A stretch of DNA of 64,000 bases, from the NCBI GenBank assembly GCA_001600055.1, contig BCIV01000012.1, positions 776,527 to 840,526 on the forward strand. Reading direction: 5' to 3'. Position numbers and translations under genes: made by a program. Below, in pieces: positions 35,048 through 45,941 of this stretch (position 1 is its first letter; the number at the start of each line of letters is the position of its first letter). The notes beneath the pieces are model-generated. The model had not been told where the DNA came from. It ran no database searches and saw only the letters and a list, made by a program, of their open reading frames with translations. The DNA comes from Filobasidium wieringae. Its lineage: Eukaryota; Basidiomycota; Tremellomycetes; Filobasidiales; Filobasidiaceae.

Positions 35048-36560
35048 ATGAGCGAGTTCCCGACCATTACATCCAAGACTATCGAGAAACTGGACAGGAT
35101 CTGCGCAGAGGTGTCGTCTAACAAAAGATACCCTGCTGTCTTTGCTACGGTGATAAACGCGAACGGGTTCATGTTTGAACACTACAGTGGAAAGATCGAT
35201 GGTGCTGAAGCTAGCAAAGGAAATGTCAACGAAGATACTGGCAAGTCTGAGTCGAATGTTCCAGAATCAAGTGGGGAATCACTCAAACCAGACTTTGCGC
35301 AGTGTTACACCTATTTTCTATGACGAAGAGTGTAGTTGCGGTGAGTTGCCACAAGAGGAAGCGCCTACGACTCTGGATCTGATACCGAGCTCGATGCGTT
35401 CGCCGTGGCGTAGGTGTGTATTCTTCAATTGATGGATCGAGGCATTATACCCGCTGGCGGCCTGGACGACTCAAGTTGGTTGGCGAGACATCTTCCAGAA
35501 ATCTCTCCCGGCAAGCTGCAGCTGCTATGTGGGTTAGATGGACAAGATGGGATGCCCATCCTTAGAGAACCTGAACACGCTATCACCCTGAGGATGCTAC
35601 TCACTCATACTTCTGGTATGTGTGAGCGCACATGCAAACACTAGGCTGGCTCATCGTAGCGCTAACGTCTTCCGGATGGCAATAGGCTTAGCTTATCCTT
35701 TCGTCTCACGAGGCAGGCGTGCTGGAATCGATCGATGGTTGAAACTTGCCGACAAGAAAGGATTGTTCGAACCTGGTGTCACTTTTTCCGACTACGTCCA
35801 ACCAGTCGTCTTCGAGCCCGGTACCGCTTGGGCTTATGGACCCGGGATCGACTTTGCCGGCGAGCTCGTTAGCCGGCTGAGTGGTCTTTCTCTCGAAGAT
35901 TACCTCCAACGCAACGTTTTCGGACCTATCGGGATCCAATCAATGACTTTCTTACCTTCCGCTAAAACTCTGCGCCACCTCATGCGCTGCGGTTATTACG
36001 ACACTGAGAGCAACCGCACGGAGATGCTGGACGGTAATCCATTTGGTAAACCACTCTCAAGTCAAGACGTCACGTTCTTCTCCGGAGGTGGCGGTCTTTA
36101 CGGGACGGCCCGAGATTACAGTCTCTACTTACAGGCGATCTTGCGTTGTTCTCCCTCATACGCAAACACTTCGGGTCAGCCCTTGTTATCAGTCTCATCT
36201 TACCAGGAGCTGTTCTCGCCTTGTCTGCCTGATCCCTCCGCTGAGAACATGTGCATATCCGACCTGTTCGACTTGGTTAGGGAAGTCAAAGACGCCCGTC
36301 CTGTAGCTCAACCTAATGCAAGTAACGTACAGTTCTCGTTGGGCTTCTGCATTGGCCTGATAGACAGCGCCAACGGGAGGCGCCAAGGCAGTGCGAATTG
36401 GTCCGGAGCGGCCAAAACCCTCTATTGGCTAGATCCGGCAACGGGGATCGCATGTTTCTTTGGAACGCAGATTCTCGATCAAGCTCAAGAACCGTTCTAT
36501 AGTAGTTTTGAGAAGTTCGAACGGGCGGTTTACGATGGCTTGGCGAACGATGGGGTCTAA
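35048..36560 (+). CDS. Beta-lactamase-fold serine esterase/hydrolase (435 aa)
   Basis: Four exons: 35048-35240, 35303-35340, 35414-35615 and 35686-36560. The catalytic SxxK appears as LFSMTKSVVAV, assembled from exons 2 and 3. Then come LLTHTSG, WAYGPGIDFAGELV (the YxN-like tyrosine region) and GGGGLYGTARDY near the C-terminal active-site side. This is the layout of fungal class-C-like esterases. The first intron has a GCAAGT donor (GC-AG), and only that choice restores the SxxK exon in frame. Possible roles include hydrolysis of an aryl ester, which would feed the adjacent catabolic genes. That is inference from position only. Confidence 0.85.
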
Positions 36561-36922
36561 TAGAGAACATTCTGTAACACAGTAGAGCGCACACCTTTCT
36601 CATAAACAATGGCAAGCCTCGTGTTGTGCTGCCCCACGTGGTACGTAGAGTTCTGCTAATTTGCGAACCTCTCGATAAAAAGCTACCCGCCTGTTATTGC
36701 GGACGGGCGGGACGAGTGCCCGCTCAGTCGGTCACTGTCGCCCTAGCCCAGACTTGGTTTCGCATATGCGATATTGCGAAAGCTGCCTGATATACTCACC
36801 AACCAATATGAGCTGTGAACTGTCGGGCTATCCTGCTAATCGCTCGAGTAAAGCTACCGTAGCTGGGCTTAAGGATTTCAGACGACCAAGTCGCCTTTCC
36901 TATCCAGGCCAGACTCTACGCC
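36561..36922. other. Promoter interval of the C2H2 regulator
   Basis: This contains GGACGGGCGGGACGAG near 36707, similar to but not the same as the GCGGGGC box. Nothing else is recognised. Confidence 0.45.
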
Positions 36923-39761
36923 ATGCGATCCGACCTCTCTGTCACTTCGAGCGAGCACGCTTCCCCCGCGATCTCGAATACGGGTCTACAAAAGGTGTCG
37001 AAGCCTCTAGCTGGAGCGATCAGAGGTTTCTACGCTTGCGATAGGTGCTCTCGGACCTACTCCAAGCAGGACCACCTGACGGTGAGTGACGATGTCGAGC
37101 AGGGCGAGGAGTTGAACTGATTCGCTCCCAACGTGTACCGATCAGCGACATCGCCGATCTCGTATGTATATCCGATCGCTTCCTGCTTCTGCGTTGTCCT
37201 TTTCCAGATAGCGGCACTGACTACATGGCTTCGGGACTTTGATTTCAGATGACAATCTAAGGCCATTCCAGTGTCCCCATTGCCGTCGAGTCTTCACAAG
37301 GAGAGACTCTTTGACGAGACACCTTCGAATGCACAGTCAATCCGCACGACAAATTAATCATTCTCCTGATCCTCATGCGAGCAGGATGGATGAGATATCC
37401 ATCGAGGATGACCGGATGACAAGACATGTTGACACGTCCGCCTATCGACCTTCGAGTTCGTCTTCACCCAGCCTTTGGGAGATCGGCCTGGTGCCGGTAT
37501 TCGACCCTGGACCGACTGATCCTCCCTTCGATATACGATCCACGACGCTCTCGCTCGAAGAGTTTGGGGACATGAACACATTCGACCGTCCTCTTGATAA
37601 CGCTACAACTTCCATCCAGTCAAGCTTATTACATGGCTCAGAATATTCGTTCCCTTGTCCTGAGCCATCGGAAAGTGCTGTAGCCTGTGTTCAGGAGGAT
37701 CCGTCCATCTGGAACTGGATCACGGCCGATCTGCTGAGAGGAGCGACAAGCGAGCCAGTTAGTAAAGTACCCAGCCCGACCCAAACTTCCGAACCTACAG
37801 GTCTTTATGTTACGTCAACGAATGCGGATGCGTCCTGTACCGTCACTGAGCCAAATATACGTGGATCAACAGAAGTTCATGCAGGCGTTCCGAATAATAG
37901 CACCGCCGATACCGCGATCTTATCGATCACTATGGATCTTGTTTCAAAGATGGTTCGTCCATACTCTCGAGGATCTGTTGTGTTGTTCAGACATGATTTA
38001 CTGATGAGAGCGGCAATCCCCCAATTTACTCCTTCCCAGTCAACTGATGTGCTTCGCCCCGTTGCGAATCTTTCCGGCCAATTCTTCGAGCTCTGTTCGA
38101 GGTTGTTCTGGAGCCGATACGTCCCAACATTTCCAGTCATACATCGGGCGACGTACAATATGCAAGATTCGTCTGCCTTGCTGATCATGAACATGGTCTG
38201 TGTCGGTGCATACCTCGAACATAGTCCGGGGACGCGGGCCAAGGTGAGGAGAATGGCGGTCTCATCAATGCCTCTCGGGAACAAGATGACAAAATCCTTT
38301 TCACTCTAGAGTGAAGCTCTCTGGCGGTTAACCAACAAAGGCATATCTGGTTGCGTGTGTACTTTCATGTTCATAACCTGTCGAAGGGGAGGTGCACTGA
38401 TGCTCATTTCTCATCCTTTTGCGATGTCGTCCAGTGGGAAAAACTAATCAGCATCCGAGGACCCCATGACGAAACGGACGGGGTCCAGCTTCTTCTTACA
38501 GCTTTGGTTGGCCACATATATGCTTTGATGTCGTCGGTCAGTCTGGTGTTTTGGCCCCACGGAGCGATTCTTATGGATTTACTTGCTTCATCTAAATTTT
38601 CGATCTGTATACATTGCGTTTTTCTTTTCATTTCATTTTGCTTAGCAAGACGACATCGTACAAGCGGCATCGATGCTGCACTGCATCGGATTTCGCTGGG
38701 CTCGAATGACAAACATGTTTCATGTTGCTTCCGTGTCGAATGTGCCGGAGTCACTCGACCTCGATGGTTGGGAACTGGATCGAAAGTGGCGACTCTGGGC
38801 TGCAAGGGAAACCAAGCTGCGAGCTATCCTCGCATACTATATTGTGGACGAATGGATCGCAAGCCTGACCGACGGTCTGCCTTCCGTCCGTCACGTGGAT
38901 AATTCCCTAGTCTTACCCGCAAACGACGATGTTTTCTGGGCGCCAACTCCGGATAAATGGCTGCTTACGTTGCAAAGGAGGTCACTAGAAAGATCAAGGT
39001 CGACATTTGCAGGTGTGTATCATGCGCTTATGGCTGGCGACCTTGAACTGTCCATGGTCTCGGAAATACGAGGATGTGTGATCAGTCAGGAGGTCATACT
39101 AGAGGGTCTGTCCTCGTCGTCACGAGAATGGCAACTGTCAGACATATCTCTTACCTGTGATCCATCCACTCCCGAGAGGATCGGTAGGGGCCTCGGCACA
39201 TTCTACCGAGCCTTCGTACAAGTCGCTAGACCTGACTCACCGTTGCCAATAAGATGGCATGTAGTGTGTGCGACTTTACTCGAGGAGTTGGCCAAACGGA
39301 CTGAAATACCGCCACGCGACGATTGGAAAGATATCGCTTGCTATAGGAGGGCAATTCTCCATATCAACGCGGTACGGCAGATAGCTCAAGACTTTCCCAT
39401 GTCGGTTAACACCGTTCCCCAAGTCGGCTTGCCAGCCACTATCTATAAGGCCGGCAAAATGATGCTGGATCAGCTGAATGATTATCGTTCATCAGGCACC
39501 GTCACAATCGAGCTGGCAGACAAGACCGATTGGTTGTCGCTGGGTGATGCTGGTTTCGCAACCGAGAGTGGGCAGTTGAACAACATCACTCAGACAGCTG
39601 CGAAGTATATGTCTGACGGCGGGACATTGAATATGAATGGCTGTCTGCCTGGTACACATATTGTCTCCCCTTTGATCGACCTCCTTACTGTGTTTGGCAA
39701 CGCCTGGCCTCGAAGTTTGTTGATGGCTCAGGAATTAAGGACGCTAGCCAACGTAGGCTGA
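36923..39761 (+). CDS. Two-finger C2H2 regulator with fungal-specific TF domain (810 aa)
   Basis: Six exons: 36923-37081, 37146-37161, 37249-38243, 38310-38354, 38435-38536 and 38646-39761. The 16-nt second exon is needed to complete finger 1: YACDRCSRTYSKQDHLT, then RHRRSH, then NLRPFQCPHCRRVF for finger 2 with TRRDSLTRHLRMH. Helix residues -1/3/6 are K/H/R in finger 1 and R/S/R in finger 2. The C-terminal two thirds fit the fungal transcription-factor middle homology region (YVPTFPVIHRATY; SEALWRLT; WEKLISIRGP). The layout resembles Adr1-type regulators of carbon-source use. It sits at the edge of the aromatic cluster and is a strong candidate for its activator. Confidence 0.85.
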
Positions 39762-40552
39762 TGTAAGGATTACTCATGTACCATCTCTGGATTTTTGCCA
39801 ATCAAATACGAACATATCAATATCAATGCTCTGTTTGCAAGAACATCAGCTGCGCACTTACGCGACAATCCGTTTACTAGATGAAGCCTCCAGCAAGTCG
39901 TCTTACAAAACATTGGTGTGATGATGTGGAGTACCACCTTGGCGTCGCCTGCATTTTCTTTTGCATCGACACGCTAGTCGTCTGGTATCGAGCTCTGACT
40001 CACAATTCCGGCGAGAAGCGTTTCCCAGCAATCCTACAGCTCAGGTGCCTTCCAGGTATTCGTGGGTTAAGCAAGTGATAAATTGAAACATCGAATTGAG
40101 AATTGAGAGATGTTGAATTCAAGACCATGCAGTCTTTACCAGAACTTATCTGGAACAATTCTGTCCACATAATATGACATACCTACCTGGGTTGGAAGAG
40201 AGGACCAAAGTGTCTCTATGTAGAGGTCCGCCGCTCGGTACGAAAGAAGCGGCACATTCTAGATTCGAAGTCCCCCTGACAAAGGCTCTACGGACGTGAG
40301 CAGGTGTACACGCAATAATCGTCTGGGGCCAAGTGTGCGAGGAAGAGAGTCCCTTATTCTCAGCACTCATTGGTTTGCTCAGCCGATGTCTTGATTAAAA
40401 TGCGATATATACGTTCTGCACAATTTCAAGATCAGCTGTTGACGAGATCTGACTCCCGCTGAGGCGTTCAAGTGGAGGTAACATAGGTAACAATGAGGGA
40501 GGTCGTATGATAGATCGCTTGGGCTTCAGCGCTTTCCAAAATTCCTGGGACA
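39762..40552. other. Convergent interval
   Basis: This lies between the regulator and the SnoaL-like gene, both ending here. No gene, repeat or motif is recognised. Confidence 0.5.
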
Positions 40553-41018
40553 CTACGTCTGCAAAGCAACAACACACAGTCCATAAGATCGCCATTGCCA
40601 CGAATCTAACGCGACAAGCCTAGCAGGGACTCACTAGCCAGACCTGATACCTCTTGATCTTGTAGCCGTTTTTCCTATCTGCCTCAAATTGCATGCATCC
40701 GGCCCAACTTTTCTCAGATACCAGACCGCTCTTCGAGCTATACCTGACGCTTCCGTGAAGCATGATCTGATCCCGAGTTGGGTGATGAAATATATCTTCC
40801 ACGACATGATTCCTAGTAGCTACTTCCGACCAGCCGTCTTCCCTAAATTGCATTACGCCATCTATCCCGATGAATGTTTTCTGGCCCATTATGAGAACAG
40901 CGCCGTTTCCGTAGAAAGAAGCATAACGCCTATGGGCGTGGGGGTCGTCGCCGGGTCCTATATCCGAGGCTTGGAAGAAGGCATGCACGAAGGCTTCTAT
41001 AGTGTGGTAGTTGTTCAT
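40553..41018 (-). CDS. SnoaL/NTF2-like protein (129 aa)
   Basis: The main exon is 40635-41018. A 76-nt intron probably follows, then a 6-nt last exon (Thr-stop) at 40553-40558. Without that splice the frame stops three codons later, at 40620. The start at 41018 (MNNYHTIEAFVHAFF) has the expected N-terminal helix. The cone fold is suggested by HRRYASFYGNGAVLIMG, TRNHVVEDIF and KIKRYQVWL. Such proteins are small isomerases, hydrolases or oxygenase partners in catabolic and secondary pathways. Two GCGGGGC boxes stand in the promoter, tying it to the cluster. Confidence 0.68.
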
Positions 41019-41198
41019 ATTCGACGACAATACGAAATAGCTGAAATGCGATATGAAAGGCTTTCAGGATGGAGCACCTCAAGTGTGGTCACAACGACCA
41101 TGTGAACGTGAATACCGATCTCAGGATCTTTCCCTTGCAAGCCATGCTGAATCACGTCCAAGGGCACGACTTATTTTTGCTTGGGATTGCCGGAACGG

Positions 41199-41217
41199 GC
41201 GGGGCAACGGGCGGGGC
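41199..41217. promoter_or_regulatory. Two GCGGGGC boxes upstream of the SnoaL-like gene
   Basis: Boxes at 41199-41205 and 41211-41217, about 180-200 bp upstream of the minus-strand start. They form part of a direct repeat of ACGGGCGGGGCA. Confidence 0.6.
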
Positions 41218-41349
41218 AATAGGCGAGCCACATCGTGAGTGTATCACATGATGGACTTTCATTTTCTGGCTGGTCTGACAACACGATCGCTCTTGAGACG
41301 TGAAAAATTACTACCAACATACGAAATATACTATGGAGTGCAGCGTTGC

Positions 41350-42643
41350 CTAGATCTCGCTTTCAGGTACCAACACAAAGTCATACTGTCAAAGTGCAGG
41401 ATAGCCGGTCAATTATGCACCGCCTCGGGTCTCGCTGCTAAGAGTTGAGCCGATGTCTCCACTTACTTCTAATTCAACATCAGCCCGTGACTTATCAGAG
41501 GTGGGTTTGTATTGGACGATCAAACTGTTCTTAACGGCAAATACGCTATCGTTATCGAGCCACTTGCAATCAGCATCGTACACCTGCGTGACAAGTGGAC
41601 GATAGCCCTCTGCGCGGACAACGAAGTGGATGTGTGCTGGACGCATAGGCGAGTTATCCATCGCTTTTAAAATCGCGCCGGCTCTAGGACATTGGCGATC
41701 GTCAGACAGATCTCAGGAAGATTCGGTTGTGTCCGGGACATACACGTTGTCGTACGGAATCGGATAGGGGGTGGGTCGCAGCGCCAAACAGCTCCATTTT
41801 CCGTCTTTTTCAGTTGTAAAAACTCCCCTCCAATTGTAATAGGGATGTTCATCCGGTATCTCGGGGTTATATAGCTGCGAATCGTACAGCCCCTGACTAC
41901 CATCGTGCCATATACTATCACGGAACAGGGTCTACATGAGTACATCCGCTTTCATAGCTGTCCTCGAGTTATGTTCCACTCACGTGAGTTCCGCCCCAAT
42001 TATCGGATTTCCACTTACGTCAAGCACGCGGCCAGACAGATACGCTATAGTATCGTCCTCGTGATGCGTCTTCACGATAGATTCGCCGTTTTTGTAATGA
42101 GGCGCGCCGTCACGATAGAATGGACCCAGGATGGCGGACATCGTAGCCGTTTCCAGACCGCTCGAAGAAGTGGAGGCGGTTTCTTTCTGTCGATTGAGAT
42201 GATGCGTTCTGTGGAAGCGCTCAGTCGTCATGGTATCGAGAAGAGCCTCTAAGCCCAAGACGTCAGAGATCAGAATCATTTCATTCCGTTCTGCTCCTGA
42301 GATTTTGCCTGGAAGTCCGGTGCGTAGATAGGGTCGCAGGGCATGAGTTGTCGGTCAGGTCTCGTTGAAAAATCGCTCCGGAGTTTCCTTACCTGCCGAA
42401 ACGAGCGATTCACAGGCAAACATCCATTCTTCGTTTGTCAGCTCGACTTCTTGAGCAAAATGGTGCAGGTGACGGATCAAGCAAGAGAAAATCTCGACCG
42501 CACGGGGATTGGCATCAGGGCCGTATCGCGCAGCTACGTTGGCAGCTTCGGAATGAAATCGAAAGATTCTCAGTATTCTGACGTTTACACTGTCGTCGGA
42601 TTCTCCACAGCTTACTGTAGGAATTCTGTTCAGATTGGGACAT
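41350..42643 (-). CDS. Intradiol ring-cleavage dioxygenase (309 aa)
   Basis: Six exons on the minus strand: 42616-42643, 42393-42545, 41984-42308, 41744-41914, 41467-41683 and 41350-41385. The N-terminal helical dimerisation domain reads YGPDANPRAVEIFSCLIRHL and VELTNEEW. ILISDVLGLEALLDTM and SAILGPFYRDGAP follow. The Fe(III) ligands are seen as the tyrosines of GLYDSQ and PYYNWRG and the histidines of MRPAHIHFVV. The last exon is 12 codons. The family splits catechol, hydroxyquinol or similar diols to (hydroxy)muconates; catechol or hydroxyquinol is most likely here. It shares a promoter carrying GCGGGGC with the divergent muconate cyclase gene. Confidence 0.93.
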
Positions 42644-42799
42644 TGTTGTGATAGGAAGAGCAATTCCATGCAGTTAGTAAGATTAAGCGACTTGGCATTG
42701 ACTGAAGATGAACATCGTGCTCTTCCTGTCCATACCTGATCCGAATAGGCCGAACAGTCGGGCCCCGATCACATGTAGGGATGGGCGATATATCCAGCG

Positions 42800-42806
42800 G
42801 CGGGGC
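42800..42806 (+). promoter_or_regulatory. GCGGGGC box in dioxygenase/cyclase promoter
   Basis: A single perfect heptamer midway between the divergent starts of the intradiol dioxygenase and the muconate cyclase. Confidence 0.55.
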
Positions 42807-42998
42807 ACGGGAGATCGTGCGTACCTCCACCCGCCACATTCAAGATCGCTTCTACTCTAGGCGGAGTTGGAACTACACCTGTCCGCGATAGTCAGTTGGC
42901 ATGTGTGAGGGGCCACTCGAGTAAGATCAGATTTCGTCTTCTATACTAGCCTCAAGATCAGGTACCCAAGCCCTGTGTACGTTTATCCTACCAGTCTG

Positions 42999-44431
42999 AT
43001 GAACGAACAACTTTTGATCATATTAGGCACATTCCGAAGTCCTGTAGTGTATCTTTTGGGCTTCAATACGCGAGAGCGCAAGCTGAGCTGCCTCCATGTC
43101 AACGAAGCATCGGGCGGTCACTCCTGGCTACATGTTTCCTCAGACCAAAGATTCTTGTATACTACCGTATGGGACGGACAACCCCGCGTCGCGTCGTATC
43201 GAGTGATCCCGTCCCATGAGTCCGGCCTGCTTCACCCTACGGTTCGATTGATCAATGAAGCGAAGCTTTTATATTTATCGGGATACGTGGCCACGAACGG
43301 ATCAGCGCTGTTCTCTGCCAGTGGGCCACAAGTCGATGTCTTCGATCTCGACCCTTTGACCGGCGGTTTCGCCAGCGATCGCCCGAAGCAAAGCTTGCCA
43401 TTTGTGTCGGATCGCACTCGGGACAACGGAGACGCGCTGGATTTTGGCGGCTTGCGAAATGGTGGACACGTCAGTCCGAGTCAATTCTTGTTTAGTCGAC
43501 GACCGCTGACCATCCGTTGTGATTTAGAGCGCAGATCTATCTCCGAACGGGGAGAAACTTTACGTGGCAGATATGTAAATACTCAATCAACCCTTGAAAG
43601 CGATATTTATAATTAACCGAACAATCTCATCTTTCTATGTAGTGGCCGGAATTGCGTTTGGGTCTATAGTGTCAGCAAGCTGGACAACACTTTGGTTCTG
43701 GCATCCAAATATGCTTCCAAGAGAGATAACGACGGTCCGAGACATGCGTGGCCTCATCCCAATGGCAAGATTGTTTATGTTTTGCAAGAACATTCTTCGG
43801 TCGGTCTATGTACGATCACAACCGAGAGAATGTTCCGGAACTGATCAAGAGGAAGTTGGCTGTTCTACAGGTTGTAGATGTTTTAGAGCATGTCGGCGAT
43901 TCGTTGGTCTGGCGACAAGGAGGCAGAATCTTGCCTCTTGGATTGAAATGCGATAGCTTTTGGGCAGATGGTAAGCCGCAGACCGATTGTAGTGATCATT
44001 CTCATTATAGCAGGATTGACTGGTCGACCTCGCTTCTGATCGTTCTAGAGGTTCGGCTAGACCCATCTTGTGGAACTTTGATCGCTTCGACCCGCGGGCT
44101 ATCGCACGATAACAAGGGATATGTGTGCTCTTGGAATCTGCTACCGTCCGGTCTCATTGAGAAAGACTTAGATAGTGACATCCAGGATGACATTCCACCG
44201 ACCCATATCTATAAAACAACCACGTCGGGCGGTTGGGCTAACGCTATCAGTCCAGCCCCTCGACATGGGCCCAATGGGTCTACCTGGCTGACGCTAACTG
44301 ATTCGGAGATCGGTTCGCTGGTTATCCTGGAGTATACAAGATCAGCAGGATTTTCCGAAGTCGATCGCTACACCCTGCCGCAACCGGATCCCACTGTAGT
44401 CGCGGGCGCAAGTGTAGCAGTATGGCTATGA
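42999..44431 (+). CDS. Muconate cyclase of the CMLE seven-bladed propeller family (385 aa)
   Basis: Five exons: 42999-43469, 43528-43574, 43643-43799, 43871-43970 and 44049-44431. The protein matches fungal carboxy-cis,cis-muconate cyclase in order: LIILGTFRSPVVYLLGFN, ASGGHSWLHVSSDQRFLY, SADLSPNGEKLYVADI, GPRHAWPHPNGKIVYVLQEHS, then EVRLDPSCGTLIASTRG. These enzymes use a beta-propeller to close (carboxy)muconate to a lactone. Whether the substrate is muconate or 3-carboxymuconate cannot be told. The junction between exons 3 and 4 uses a weak GTCGGT donor but restores alignment and phase. The enzyme acts on the product of the neighbouring dioxygenase. Confidence 0.88.
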
Positions 44432-44533
44432 ATTGGTGGTCGTCAATCATGCATTATGTTATCGTGGCGTTCGGCTCGACAGTTCCTTTTATTCTTCTTT
44501 CCTTCCGACGGATGCGCTTCCTGCTGGCGTTCA

Positions 44534-44540
44534 GCCCCGC
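44534..44540 (-). promoter_or_regulatory. GCCCCGC box before the lactonase-like hydrolase
   Basis: Reverse-complement copy of the cluster heptamer, 136 bp upstream of the hydrolase ATG, within a CAGCCCCGCCACA context that is nearly repeated at 62.98 kb. Confidence 0.55.
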
Positions 44541-44675
44541 CACAATCTGATCGGCGTTCCCCGCACATCGCGGTGGCTTGTCGACATGCACGTAAGGGAT
44601 ATCTGGTAGCTAGATCTATCGAGATTCGAAGCAGCCATCTGGTGAGATTATTTGCCGACCTTAGCTGTCGTATCG

Positions 44676-45647
44676 ATGTTGTCGCTCGAGTCTTTGAGGC
44701 TGTCTATCCCGACACGAAAAACGGACGTGCACCTACGTATACACAACGATACCTATGGCGATGTGTATGACACGTCTATCGTATTCCTACATGGTCTAGG
44801 CTCTGCGACATCTTTTTGGACTCCGGTGCTTTCCAGTAAATCAGGTCAACGACTTCTCCGGGGCAGAAAAATCGTCTGCATTGACAGTGACGGCCATGGA
44901 CTCACCCCATTCAGCGATCGTGCGCCGTTCAGTCTCCAAAACTACGTTGACGATCTCAAGGCAGTGGTCGTCAATCTGGGACTGAAGAAAGTCATATTGG
45001 TTGCCCACTCTTTGTCGGGGGTCAGTCTCGTACGGTTGAAAGGCTGCCTGCTCTGACGATCGCTTTTCGCCTGTTAGCTCGTGGCAGCTAATTATACTGC
45101 TAACAATCGGGAGAACGTAGCTGGCTTGTGTGAGTACTGAATTGAGATACCCAAATATGGAGGAAGCTTAGCTATTTAGTCCGAAACATTCACAGTCTTG
45201 CTATCCCCAATTTTGGAGCCGAGTTCATCGGTCCGAACGACCATGAACGATAGGGCCGGTGAGGTCTTGGAAGATGGCGGTCAGGCCCGGATCGCGAATC
45301 TCGTCGCTCAGAACGGAATCTCCAGGACTTCGCTGGAATCCCAGCCCCTAATCGCAGCCCTCGTCCGAGACTTGGTCCTCCATACCGATCCACAAGGGTA
45401 TGCCGCGGGTTGCCAGGCTTTGGCGTCAGCAAGCCCCTGGCCACAAAATCGATTGGCAGACTGCCGAACGTTCATCATCACTGGGGAAGAAGATTACCTT
45501 GTCAAGTCTGAAGATGTGAATCACTGGGCGACTGACAGCCAAAGCGTCGATCGCGCGGCCCTCCCGGACGTTGGTCATTGGGGCGCAATGGAGGCACCAT
45601 CTCAAGTGGCCGAGTTACTGGAATCGTTTTGCCTCTCGCTCGATTGA
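44676..45647 (+). CDS. Alpha/beta hydrolase, 3-oxoadipate enol-lactonase-like (282 aa)
   Basis: Three exons: 44676-45020, 45078-45129 and 45196-45647. The oxyanion region IVFLHGLGSATSFW, then CIDSDGHGLTP and the nucleophile elbow AHSLSG are clear. The acid and histidine regions follow: FIITGEEDYLV and LPDVGHWGAMEAP. PcaD-like enol-lactonases have this layout (HGLG...S.W; GHSLGG; GHW...E.P). The start at 44676 was preferred to an upstream in-frame TTG. Position next to the muconate cyclase supports lactone opening to 3-oxoadipate, but a generic esterase is possible. Confidence 0.83.
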
Positions 45648-45825
45648 TGTGTGGCTTTCTTGGCGAAGACTTTTTGACCACTTATAACCATCTCATGCTT
45701 CGATATTTGAGGGTATCGCATAGGGGATCGAAACACGCGAATGTATCTTGTACACAGAACGTATGAGGCACTTCAAAGATCAGAGTCACTCTTCGCCCAC
45801 ACAAGTCAACGAGACGATAATGCCT

Positions 45826-45941
45826 GAAGGCGCGCAATCCAAAGTGTGTCCGTAACAGGTATTATAGAACCACCCAAGCAAGTGAAGGCGCGCAATCCAA
45901 AGTGTGTCCGTAACAGGTATTATAGAACCACCCAAGCAAGT
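45826..45941. repeat. Perfect 58-bp tandem duplication overlapping the MFS stop codon
   Basis: Units 45826-45883 and 45884-45941 are identical (start GAAGGCGCGC, end CCCAAGCAAGT). The second unit carries the last seven codons and stop of the transporter gene, and the first lies in its 3' flank. The identity implies a recent event or a very local sequence constraint. Confidence 0.9.

Noticed and set aside
44676..45647. Calling the hydrolase a haloalkane dehalogenase or epoxide hydrolase
   Set aside because: The elbow AHSLSG and the C-terminal GHWGAMEAP fit PcaD-like lactonases better, and no halide-binding or epoxide-hydrolase tyrosines are visible.
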